Assembly: GCA_900545835.1 (NCBI GenBank)
Contig: URBB01000037.1
Coordinates: forward strand, 1-17,921
DNA length: 17,921 nt
Reading direction: 5' to 3'
Origin: an uncultured Collinsella sp.
GTDB lineage: Bacteria > Actinomycetota > Coriobacteriia > Coriobacteriales > Coriobacteriaceae
Under the pieces are notes generated by a model, which saw only the letters and a list, made by a program, of their open reading frames with translations, ran no database searches and was not told the DNA's origin. Positions 7,501 to 15,955 of this stretch are shown one piece after another (the stretch's first letter is position 1; every line of letters begins with the position of its first letter). A program made the position numbers and the translations under genes.

Positions 7501-8520
7501 ATGAGTGAATCGACTGCGGTGGAGGCGCCGGCGGCAAAGGAGCCGTTCTTTAAGATGTCCTCCATCCCGGGTGCCAATATTTTGGTGCCGCTTTTGCTGG
7601 GCTGCCTGCTCAACACGCTATTCCCCGACCTGTTCAAAACGCTCGGCAGCTTTACGCTCGGCATGACCCAGCAGGGTGCAAGCCCGCTCGTGGGCGCTTT
7701 TTTGCTCATCGTCGGCACGACGATTTCGTTTAAGAGTGCTCCTGCCGCCGCTGCACGCGGCGCCATCATCATCGCCGTCAAGCAGATCGTGGTCGTTGCC
7801 GTGTCGCTGCTCATCCTTTATGTGTTCAACGACAACCTGTTTGGCATCTCGGCCATGGTGATGCTGGCGGCTTGCACCGGCGCCAACAACGCTATGTACG
7901 CTGGTCTGATGGGCACCATGGGCAACGAGGCCGAGCGTGGCGCCGTCGCCATCACCACGCTGGTTGTCGGCCCTCCGGTCACGATGATTGTCCTTGGCGC
8001 TGCCGGCCAGGCTCCGATCGGCTGGTCGCTCGTGGGCGCCATCCTGCCGATCGTCGTCGGCATTATTCTGGGTAACCTCTTCCCGAGCTTTAAGAAGATG
8101 ATGGCACCGGCACTTTCCGCCATCATCGTGCTCGTCTTCTTTGCCATGGGCTCGACCATGACTTTTGGCCAGCTTATCAACGGCGGTCTTCCCGGCATCC
8201 TGCTCGGCGTGATCTGCTCGGTGGTCTTTGCAATTCCCGTTATCGCGGTCGATAAGCTCACGGGCGGTACGGGTGTCGCAGGTGCGGCCATTTCAAGCTG
8301 CGCCGGAGCCAATGTGGCCACGCCTGCTGCCATGGCAAGCGTCAATGGGGCCATGTACGGCGGTGCGGTGCTCGCAACGGCCACGGCACAGGTTGCTGCC
8401 TGCGCAATCGTGACGGCTATTTTGACCCCGCTGGTCACCAGCTGGTGCTACAAGCATTTTGAGGGCCAGGGCAACGGCGATAGCAAGACAACGACCGACA
8501 AGGCCGCCGCAACCGCCTAA
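7501..8520 (+). CDS. kdgT: 2-keto-3-deoxygluconate permease (KdgT family)
   Basis: A 339-residue integral membrane protein with about ten hydrophobic helices, probably a proton-coupled importer of 2-keto-3-deoxygluconate, an intermediate of pectin and uronate breakdown. Family features are the early IPGANILVPLLLGCLLNTLFP segment (split here between about residues 22 and 42), the TGANNAMYAGLMG region and the CAGANVATPAAMA segment near the C-terminus. The ATG at 7501 has a strong AAAGGAG ribosome-binding site with about 7 nt spacing; an ATG at 7480 in the same frame is not preferred. The last 20 residues are hydrophilic and rich in Thr, Ala and Lys. It lies 108 bp after the SDR gene, and a strong hairpin ends the unit. 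KDG kinase and aldolase genes are not in the window. Confidence 0.88.
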   Translation: MSESTAVEAPAAKEPFFKMSSIPGANILVPLLLGCLLNTLFPDLFKTLGSFTLGMTQQGASPLVGAFLLIVGTTISFKSAPAAAARGAIIIAVKQIVVVAVSLLILYVFNDNLFGISAMVMLAACTGANNAMYAGLMGTMGNEAERGAVAITTLVVGPPVTMIVLGAAGQAPIGWSLVGAILPIVVGIILGNLFPSFKKMMAPALSAIIVLVFFAMGSTMTFGQLINGGLPGILLGVICSVVFAIPVIAVDKLTGGTGVAGAAISSCAGANVATPAAMASVNGAMYGGAVLATATAQVAACAIVTAILTPLVTSWCYKHFEGQGNGDSKTTTDKAAATA

Positions 8521-8558
8521 TGCCAAGCGGCAATCAAAGCTAAAAACTAGCTACGCCA

Positions 8559-8603
8559 CAGGGCGGCCACGGGGGATCCCGCGGCCGCCCTGCAGTTTCT
8601 GTA
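8559..8603 (+). terminator. Terminator after kdgT
   Basis: CAGGGCGGCC (8559-8568) pairs with GGCCGCCCTG (8583-8592); after one mismatch, CGGG and CCCG extend the stem, leaving a GGAT loop. TTTCT follows. This separates the permease unit from pflB. Confidence 0.75.
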
Positions 8604-8986
8604 GGGTCTCTGGGACACTTTACCCTGCTAAAGCTGGCATAACAGCTAGAGCGAAGGTCGTACAAAGGCAAGGAAAAATAACATACAAATCGGTGAACGG
8701 TAGTTGTTCGCGCTCGCATTTCCTGCGGGTTTGTAAAAAACGCCCTTATGATAAAAAAAAAGAAACATATAACAGCCCAGATGGAGAGGGTCGCTATGTT
8801 ATCCTTCTCAAACGGGTGAAATCTTGGGTTTTGGGTTGTAGTTCCAAGGTGGATAAACGTTTTCCCTACACCAACGTGTGGTGAAGAACGGAAGAAGCCG
8901 GTAGTGCAAGCCGAACATTCAAGAATTCAATAAGCAGCGGTGTGAGAGAGCGCCGCATTACACGTAACTAGGAGCGTGGTTACACA
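8604..8986 (+). promoter_or_regulatory. Long non-coding upstream region of pflB
   Basis: A 383-bp stretch without a supportable gene. It contains an A-rich tract (8750-8762), -10-like hexamers TATGAT (8747-8752) and TATAAC (8768-8773) without convincing -35 partners, and a small CACCA-ACGTG-TGGTG inverted repeat near 8870. An AGGAG stretch about 12 nt before the ATG at 8987 is the likely ribosome-binding site. A leader of 200 nt or more is likely if either -10 is real. I recognised no riboswitch. Confidence 0.4.
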
Positions 8987-11038
<2,052 letters not shown>

Positions 11039-11039
11039 C

Positions 11040-11064
11040 TATTGTTAGTGCTATACTAACAATA
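11040..11064 (+). other. AT-rich hairpin between pflB and grcA
   Basis: TATTGTTAGT (11040-11049) and ACTAACAATA (11055-11064) form a perfect 10-bp inverted repeat with a GCTAT loop. It starts 2 nt after the pflB stop codon. No T-run follows, so an intrinsic terminator is unlikely. RNA processing, stability control or an operator are alternatives. Confidence 0.6.
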
Positions 11065-11080
11065 ACGATTACTGATTAGC

Positions 11081-11100
11081 GCGCCGGTTTCGGCCGGCGC
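11081..11100 (+). other. GC-rich hairpin in the grcA leader
   Basis: GCGCCGG (11081-11087) and CCGGCGC (11094-11100) form a 7-bp stem with a TTTCGG loop. It lies just upstream of the AAGGAG ribosome-binding site of grcA and has no U-tract. It could shield the 5' end of a processed grcA message. Confidence 0.55.
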
Positions 11101-11123
11101 CTATCGATCGAAGGAGACACATT

Positions 11124-11375
11124 ATGAAGGTTTCTGAAGTTTCCGAGACTCAGGCCGATAACCTGGTCCACATGCTCGACGCTTACGCCGAGAAGGGTGG
11201 CCACCACCTGAACATCAACGTCTTCAACCGTGAGACGCTGCTTGACGCTCAGGCTCACCCCGAGAAGTACCCGCAGCTGACCATCCGCGTTTCCGGCTAT
11301 GCCGTGAACTTCCACACGCTCACCAAGGAGCAGCAGGACGAGGTCATTGCGCGTACCTTCCACGACAAGTTCTAA
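11124..11375 (+). CDS. grcA: Stand-alone glycyl-radical domain of pyruvate formate-lyase
   Basis: An 83-residue protein that equals the C-terminal domain of PFL. GGHHLNINVFNRETLLDAQ, HPEKYPQLTIRVSGYAV and LTKEQQDEVIARTF match the PflB C-terminus almost residue for residue; Gly58 in RVSGYA is the radical-bearing glycine. Start ATG 11124 follows AAGGAG with about 7 nt spacing. E. coli GrcA (YfiD), which repairs oxygen-cleaved PFL, is longer (127 residues) and accompanies a full-length PflB. Here the upstream pflB lacks this domain, so this protein is probably an obligatory subunit rather than a spare part. The 683 and 83 residues together equal one normal PFL. The symbol reflects similarity only. 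Confidence 0.93.
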   Translation: MKVSEVSETQADNLVHMLDAYAEKGGHHLNINVFNRETLLDAQAHPEKYPQLTIRVSGYAVNFHTLTKEQQDEVIARTFHDKF

Positions 11376-11393
11376 AGGGACTCAACTCCCACC

Positions 11394-11497
11394 GGAGACC
11401 CGGTAAGGCCTACGCACTTTGCCTCTCAAACGTCCTCGCCGCTTCGCGGCTGCGGAATGTTTGCGAGACAAAGTGCTCCCGGCCTTGCCGGGTCTCC
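11394..11497 (+). repeat. Long imperfect hairpin, 104 nt, downstream of grcA
   Basis: GGAGACCCGGTAAGGCC (11394-11410) pairs with GGCCTTGCCGGGTCTCC (11481-11497) with a single G-U position. Further in, GCACTTTG pairs with CAAAGTGC, and the tip is GCCGC-TTC-GCGGC. It starts 18 bp after the grcA stop codon. It may terminate the pfl transcript, but the structure is much larger than a normal terminator and no clear U-tract follows. Confidence 0.7.
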
Positions 11498-11538
11498 TGC
11501 GTTGTCGTCCTTTAGGGAACCACGCTAAATTAAATTGG
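11451..11538 (+). repeat. Diverged tandem repeat module, copy 1
   Basis: Begins TGCGGAATGTTT, later has TCCTGCGTTGTCGTCCTTTAG then GGAAC, and ends near AAATTGG. A second copy starts 148 bp downstream. The 5' half overlaps the right side of the 104-nt hairpin. Confidence 0.5.
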
Positions 11539-11551
11539 TGTCCTCGGACAT

Positions 11552-11594
11552 GCAAAGAGGCTCGCTGCGCACTTCGTGCGGCGAGCCTCTTTGC
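11552..11594 (+). repeat. Perfect 14-bp stem hairpin in the pfl-lacI gap
   Basis: GCAAAGAGGCTCGC (11552-11565) and GCGAGCCTCTTTGC (11581-11594) are perfectly complementary. An inner CGCAC-TTC-GTGCG extends the stem after a 2-nt bulge. This is a very stable structure, perhaps a terminator, but without a T-tract. It precedes the second copy of the tandem module. Confidence 0.7.
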
Positions 11595-11598
11595 GTCC

Positions 11599-11685
11599 TG
11601 CGGAATGTTTTGGGAGGTAGCCCAAACAGCCCCGGCGGGGGTCCTGTGTAGTCACCCTTTAGGCGGAACTCTCCTAATTATTTGG
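11599..11685 (+). repeat. Diverged tandem repeat module, copy 2
   Basis: Shares with 11451-11538 the opening TGCGGAATGTTT, then GTCCTGTGTAGTCACCCTTTAG followed by GCGGAAC, and the ending TAATTATTTGG. Local pairing such as GTTTTGGG with CCCAAAC replaces the sequence seen in copy 1, as expected for diverged structured elements. Confidence 0.5.
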
Positions 11686-11750
11686 ATGAGTCGTTTACTT
11701 ACTTGTACTGTTACCGTCTTCCCGCTGTTGTTGGGGTATGCTTTGTTCGT

Positions 11751-11768
11751 ATGTAAACGTATGACATG
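11751..11768 (+). promoter_or_regulatory. LacI-type operator before the regulator gene
   Basis: AAACGTATGACAT (11755-11767) matches, with one difference in 13, the AAACGTTTGACAT operators upstream of the first GH32 gene. It lies 19 bp before the regulator's ATG, which suggests autoregulation. Confidence 0.6.
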
Positions 11769-11786
11769 TTGATGGGGGAGGGTGCT

Positions 11787-12797
11787 ATGGCTCGCGAGAG
11801 TGCTCGTTCTAAAGATACGGCTAAGCCTGGCATCAAGGAAGTTGCAGCGGTGGCGGGGGTTTCGCCTACTACGGTATCTCGCGTGCTTAATAATCGCGGC
11901 TATATTAGCCAAGAGACCCGCGATAAGGTCCATGCCGCGATGGAGCGCATCAACTATACGCCCAACGATATCGCCCGTGCCATGCTCAACGGTCGCCTGA
12001 ATCTTATCGGTATGATCGTTCCCTTTGTGAGCAGCCCGTTCCATGCTCAGGTTGTGCAGGCGGTCGAGCGTACGTTAGCGGAAAACGGCTTTAAGATGTT
12101 GCTGTGCAACAGTGCCAATCGACCCGATCTTGAGCGTTCCTATATTGACATGCTCCGCCGCAATATGGTCGACGGCGTCATCGTCAACTCCCTCAATATC
12201 GGTGCCGAGGCATATGCCGAGATGGGCTTGAGCCTGGTTGGCATCGACTGCGATCTTGGCGAGGGCTCTGTCCAGATTGCAAGTGACAGATATGGCATCG
12301 GCGAGCTCGCCACGCGCCGTCTGATTGATGACGGCTGCAGGCGTATCCTGTGCCTGCGCAGCAATAGCCGCATGCGCATGCCTGCCAATAAGCGTACCGA
12401 TGCCTACCTCGATGTTGTTGAGCAGGCCGGTTTGTCCGCGCTTGTCCGTGAGGTTGAGTTCGTTAAGCCCGACGACGAAAAGGGCGCGGTCGTTGCGAAG
12501 ATCCTCGATGAGAACCCCGATATTGACGGCATCTTTGCGGGAGACGATACGATGGCGGCCATCTGTCTCAACGTGATGAAGCAGCGCGGCTTGAGCGCTC
12601 CAGACGATATTAAGGTCGTGGGTGCGGATGGCGCCCGCCGAACTATGACGTTTATGCCTGACTTAACAACCGTACGTCAAGATATCGATCGCATCGGAGA
12701 GCTCGCGGCGCAATCCATCATCGCTCTTATTAACGGCGATAATCCCGAATCGAATATCAAGCTCCCCGTTGAACTCATTGAGGGCAAAACCGCGTAG
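11787..12797 (+). CDS. scrR: LacI-family transcriptional regulator of the sucrose/fructoside operon
   Basis: A 336-residue repressor. The N-terminal helix-turn-helix is at about 16-36 (IKEVAAVAGVSPTTVSRVLN), with a hinge-like YTPNDIARAMLNGR segment near 53-66, where Met sits at the position usually held by the DNA-intercalating Leu. The periplasmic-binding-like effector domain fills the rest (LIGMIVPFVSSPFHAQVV onward). It has no membrane segment. ATG 11787 is chosen because GGGGGAGG lies 5 nt before it; in-frame ATGs at 11766 and 11772 lack such a site. Its neighbours (two GH32 genes and a sucrose-type PTS) and shared operator sequences indicate that it represses that operon and itself. The inducer, perhaps a fructose phosphate or sucrose-6-phosphate, is not readable from sequence. 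Confidence 0.85.
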   Translation: MARESARSKDTAKPGIKEVAAVAGVSPTTVSRVLNNRGYISQETRDKVHAAMERINYTPNDIARAMLNGRLNLIGMIVPFVSSPFHAQVVQAVERTLAENGFKMLLCNSANRPDLERSYIDMLRRNMVDGVIVNSLNIGAEAYAEMGLSLVGIDCDLGEGSVQIASDRYGIGELATRRLIDDGCRRILCLRSNSRMRMPANKRTDAYLDVVEQAGLSALVREVEFVKPDDEKGAVVAKILDENPDIDGIFAGDDTMAAICLNVMKQRGLSAPDDIKVVGADGARRTMTFMPDLTTVRQDIDRIGELAAQSIIALINGDNPESNIKLPVELIEGKTA

Positions 12798-12849
12798 TTC
12801 ATCCCGTGCCAAAAGAATTCCTCAAACGCCTCTGATGACCGTTTACCGG

Positions 12850-12865
12850 CATATGTCAACCGTTT
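12850..12865 (-). promoter_or_regulatory. LacI-type operator O1 (inverted)
   Basis: CATATGTCAACCGTTT is the reverse complement, with one mismatch in 16, of the operator sequence at 12904-12919. It lies 44-60 bp upstream of the tandem operators, in a position that could allow DNA looping. A weaker CCGTTTACC half-site lies 21 bp further upstream (12839). Confidence 0.6.
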
Positions 12866-12901
12866 GCCGACGACTGGAACTGCGAAAAGACGTATTGGTG
12901 T

Positions 12902-12935
12902 GAAAACGTTTGACATATGAAAACGATTGACATAT
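12902..12935 (+). promoter_or_regulatory. Tandem LacI-type operators O2 and O3 (17-bp direct repeat)
   Basis: GAAAACGTTTGACATAT (12902-12918) is followed without a gap by GAAAACGATTGACATAT (12919-12935), differing at one position. The AAACGNTT core is the near-palindrome expected for a LacI-family protein. The 17-bp period puts the two sites on different helix faces. Both overlap the predicted promoter, so bound repressor would block RNA polymerase. Confidence 0.75.
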
Positions 12936-12938
12936 CTT
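12910..12938 (+). promoter_or_regulatory. Predicted promoter of the GH32-PTS-GH32 operon
   Basis: TTGACA (12910-12915) matches the -35 consensus exactly and is followed after 17 bp by TATCTT (12933-12938), a 4-of-6 match to -10. The transcript would start near 12945, giving a leader of about 36 nt to the ATG at 12981. The -35 is part of operator O2. Confidence 0.55.
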
Positions 12939-12980
12939 GCCATTGTACCGAGTTAGTATGTCGTGGAAAGGAAGTCTCGG

Positions 12981-14363
12981 ATGCACAAGGTGTATTACCA
13001 GCCTGAGGGAATTTGGGTAGGCGACATCATGCCGTACGGCGAGGACGGCACGTTCTATCTCTATCATCAGCGTGACACGCGTAACCCCGAACCTTTCGGA
13101 GAGCCGTTTGGCTGGGCACTCGCTACGACCAAGGATTTCGTCAACTACAAGGACTTTGGCGAGAGCCTTGAGCGTGGCGGCGACGAGGAAGTCGACCAGT
13201 ACATTTATGCCGGCACGGTGTTTAAGGTGGGCGACAAGTACCATGCGCTCTACACTGGTTGCAATCGCGATAAGGTCCGCGCACGTTTGATGAAGCAGGT
13301 TCTTCTTCACGCAACGAGCGACGACGCCGTCAAGTGGGAGAAGAACATCGCCGAGACGCTGCTTCCGCCCCAGGAGGGTTACGATGACCGCAACTGGCGC
13401 GATCCCTTTGTGCTTTGGGATGAGGAGAACGAAGAGTACATGCTCATCCTCGGCACGCGTGTGGGCGAGGACAAGCGTCTGATGACCGGCCGCCTGGTCA
13501 AGTTCACCTCCAAGGATCTGACCAACTGGGAGTTCCAGGGCGACTGGTGGAACCCGGGCCTGTACACCATGTTTGAGATGCCTGATCTCTTTAAGATGGG
13601 CGACTGGTGGTACCTCGTCTTTTCCGAGTACAGCGACGGCAACAAGACCCGTTACCGCATGTCCAAGTCCATCAACGGTCCTTGGATTACCCCCGCTGAC
13701 GACTCCTTCGACGGCCGCGCGTACTACGCCGCTCGCACCGCATTCGATGGCGAGCGTCGCGTTCTCTTTGGTTGGGTTCCTACGCGTGACGAGGGCGGCG
13801 ACCCCAGCTCTTACCTATGGGGTGGCACCTTTATGCCCCTCGAGATCGTTCAGCGTGCCGACGGAACGCTCGGCACCAAGCTCCCCGAGAGCATGCTTGG
13901 CGCCTTTGGCGAGGCTAAGGCAGTCGAGACCTTTGAGCTTTCCTGCGAGTCGGGCAAGGTCGAGCAGGTGCTCGCCGCGGATGCCGGCTCCACCTACTTG
14001 CTCGATGCCGACATTGAGCTCGGCGGTAACGCTGCCGGCTTCTCGGTCAAGTTCGCCGAGGACGCCGAGACCGGTCTTGCCTATGAGTTCCGCGCCAACC
14101 TGCGCGAGGGCAAGCTCGAGTTCACGCCGGCTCCCCAGTACCCGTGGTTCCAGGTCAACAACATGGGCCTCGAGCGTCCGTTGTTCTTTAAGGGCGAGGG
14201 CACTCACCATGTGCGTCTGGTCGTCGACGACGACATCGCGACCATCTTTGTCGATGATGTTGCGCTCAACGCTCGCTTCTGCAACAAGCAGGGCCAGGGT
14301 GTGGCGCTTACCGTCACCGACGGTGCGCTCAAGTGCGCAAACGCAACGATCGCGTCTCTGTAG
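12981..14363 (+). CDS. Divergent GH32-family glycoside hydrolase
   Basis: A 460-residue predicted fructoside hydrolase: a five-bladed propeller (about 1-300) followed by a C-terminal beta-sandwich. It has no signal peptide, so it should act in the cytoplasm. The canonical WxNDPNG nucleophile motif is replaced by WVGDIMPYG, with Asp15 the likely nucleophile. The RDP triad is kept in NWRDPF (Arg140-Asp141) and the acid/base Glu in FEMPDLF (Glu199), where Cys of the common ECPD is Met. The frame is open from a GTG at 12963, but AAGGAAG 7 nt before ATG 12981 sets the start there. It heads an operon with a sucrose-type PTS and a normal GH32 gene. It may act on a different fructoside or its phosphate; the substrate is unknown. 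Confidence 0.82.
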   Translation: MHKVYYQPEGIWVGDIMPYGEDGTFYLYHQRDTRNPEPFGEPFGWALATTKDFVNYKDFGESLERGGDEEVDQYIYAGTVFKVGDKYHALYTGCNRDKVRARLMKQVLLHATSDDAVKWEKNIAETLLPPQEGYDDRNWRDPFVLWDEENEEYMLILGTRVGEDKRLMTGRLVKFTSKDLTNWEFQGDWWNPGLYTMFEMPDLFKMGDWWYLVFSEYSDGNKTRYRMSKSINGPWITPADDSFDGRAYYAARTAFDGERRVLFGWVPTRDEGGDPSSYLWGGTFMPLEIVQRADGTLGTKLPESMLGAFGEAKAVETFELSCESGKVEQVLAADAGSTYLLDADIELGGNAAGFSVKFAEDAETGLAYEFRANLREGKLEFTPAPQYPWFQVNNMGLERPLFFKGEGTHHVRLVVDDDIATIFVDDVALNARFCNKQGQGVALTVTDGALKCANATIASL

Positions 14364-14408
14364 CGGCAACGAACCGTTTTATGATTTAGAAAAGGAATGG
14401 AGAGGAAC

Positions 14409-15860
14409 ATGGACTACAAGGCAGTGTCCCAGCAAGTCGTCGACAACGTCGGCGGACTGGAGAACATCGAGGGCGCCACGCATTGCGTGACCCGTCTGCG
14501 TCTGGTGCTCAAGGATACGAGCAAATACAACAAGGCCGAGCTCGAGAACATCGATGGCGTCAAGGGCGTGCTGTACAACAGTGGCCAGCTCATGATCATC
14601 TTCGGTACCGGTACCGTCAACAAGGTTTACGATGAGTTTATGGCTCTGACGGGCGTCAAGGAGATTAGCGCTTCCGAGGTCAAGGGTGCCGAGGCGGACA
14701 AGAAAGGCAAGTTCTTCTCGGTCCTCAAGGTGTTCTCGGACATCTTTATCCCCATCATTCCCGCCTTCGTCGGTGCCGCTATCATCATCGGCCTTAAGTC
14801 GTTGATCGTTGCCAACGGCCTCTTTGGCATGGAGGGCAGCCTTGCCGATCACAGCGAGTTCCTCAAGAACCTCGCAAGCTTCTTTGCCATTATCGCCACC
14901 ACGTTCGACTACCTGCCTGTCCTGGTTATGTACAGCGCGGTCAAGCGTTTTGGCGGTAACCCGATCCTGGGCATCCTCGTCGGTATCGTCATGGTTCACC
15001 CGAGTCTTATGAACCGTAACACGTTCGTTATGGACCCGACGGGTGCTGAGTACTGGAACTTCGGTCCGCTATCCATTCCCATGGTTGCTTTCCAGGGCGG
15101 TGTGTTCCCTGCAATCCTGACTGCCTGGTTTATGGCCAAGGTCGAAAAGATTGCCCAGAAGTACATCCCCGAGGTCGTCTCGTTTGTCTTTGTCCCGACC
15201 GTTACCCTGATTCTTGCTAACGTTGCCCTGTTCACCGTGTTCGGCCCGCTCGGCAACCTGATCGGCGACGTCCTCGCTGGCGTAATCGATGTCCTGTACA
15301 ACAGAATGGGCGTCTTTGGTGCCTTTGTCTTCGCCGCGTTCCTGCAGCCGCTCGTCGTTACCGGTACGCATCAGTTCATCCAGGGTATCGAGGCCAACCT
15401 CGTTGCCACGACTGGCTTCAACTATATCCAGGCCATCTGGTCGGTTTCCATCATCGCCCAGGGCGGCGGCGCCATCGGCATGTACCTCATTCACAAGAAG
15501 CACTCCAAAGAGCGCAACATCTGCATGTCGTCCTTTATTCCGACGCTGGTCGGTATCTCCGAGCCCGCTATCTTCGCTGCAAACATGCGCTATTCGATCA
15601 TTCCGTTCATCTGCGCATGCATCGGTGCAGGCTGCGGCGGTGCCTTCGTGAAGTTCTTTGAAGTGCGCGCTATCGGTCAGGGTCTGACCGGTGTGCTTGG
15701 CCTGCTCATCGTTACGCCCGAGACTCTCGTGTGGTATGTGGCTGGTAATCTTATCGCCTTTATCGTGCCGATCGTCTTGATCTTTGCCTACAACAAGGCA
15801 AAGGGCGTTCCGACCACCGATGAAGAGGGCGCTGGTGCTGGCTTCGATGTCAGCTTCTAG
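14409..15860 (+). CDS. scrA: PTS sucrose-type EIIBC permease
   Basis: A 483-residue membrane transporter that imports a sugar, most likely sucrose, with phosphorylation. The N-terminal EIIB domain (1-85) carries the phosphorylated Cys26 in THCVTRLRLVLKD. The EIIC domain (about 105-475) has around ten helices and the family motif GISEPAIFAANMR. No EIIA domain follows, so it must borrow EIIA from another protein. ATG 14409 is preferred over 14397, because GGAG lies 6 nt before it and MDYKAVSQQVVDNVGG is a standard EIIB start. It lies 45 bp after the divergent GH32 gene; that gap holds an AACCGTTTT that resembles the reverse complement of the operator core. The Glc-Suc family also includes trehalose and beta-glucoside porters; sucrose is inferred from the GH32 neighbours. 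Confidence 0.88.
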   Translation: MDYKAVSQQVVDNVGGLENIEGATHCVTRLRLVLKDTSKYNKAELENIDGVKGVLYNSGQLMIIFGTGTVNKVYDEFMALTGVKEISASEVKGAEADKKGKFFSVLKVFSDIFIPIIPAFVGAAIIIGLKSLIVANGLFGMEGSLADHSEFLKNLASFFAIIATTFDYLPVLVMYSAVKRFGGNPILGILVGIVMVHPSLMNRNTFVMDPTGAEYWNFGPLSIPMVAFQGGVFPAILTAWFMAKVEKIAQKYIPEVVSFVFVPTVTLILANVALFTVFGPLGNLIGDVLAGVIDVLYNRMGVFGAFVFAAFLQPLVVTGTHQFIQGIEANLVATTGFNYIQAIWSVSIIAQGGGAIGMYLIHKKHSKERNICMSSFIPTLVGISEPAIFAANMRYSIIPFICACIGAGCGGAFVKFFEVRAIGQGLTGVLGLLIVTPETLVWYVAGNLIAFIVPIVLIFAYNKAKGVPTTDEEGAGAGFDVSF

Positions 15861-15899
15861 TTGAGCCGTTCAGCGTAATGTGCGGATAAGTCCATTTGA

Positions 15900-15938
15900 G
15901 GAAGGGCGCTCGGCTCGTGTGAGTCGAGCGTCCTTTCC
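15900..15938 (+). terminator. Hairpin between scrA and scrB
   Basis: GGAAGGGCGCTCGGCTC (15900-15916) pairs with GAGTCGAGCGTCCTTTCC (15921-15938) around a GTGT loop, with G-U pairs and one bulge. It ends 17 bp before the next ATG. It could be a partial terminator or a processing site that sets the ratio of permease to hydrolase; there is no clean T-tract. Confidence 0.55.
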
Positions 15939-15955
15939 TATAGACGAGAAGGTCA

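Noticed and set aside
8459..8884. A 141-residue open frame overlapping the end of kdgT and the pflB leader
   Set aside because: Starts inside kdgT in another frame, runs through the terminator, and has no ribosome-binding site or recognisable domain.
8604..8986. ZTP riboswitch (pfl RNA motif) before pflB
   Set aside because: The conserved 3' CCGCCUGGGCA-type segment is not present in the leader.
11039..11064. Rex (redox repressor) operator in the TTGTTA...TAACAA palindrome
   Set aside because: The half-sites resemble Rex sites, but the spacer is 9 bp instead of the usual 6, and the site is between two cistrons rather than at a promoter.
11419..11772. A 117-residue open frame between grcA and the LacI gene
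   Set aside because: It runs through both large hairpins and the repeat modules, and its product shows no recognisable domain.
12902..12935. CRISPR-like repeat
   Set aside because: Only two adjacent 17-bp units without spacers; they are better explained as tandem operators over a promoter.
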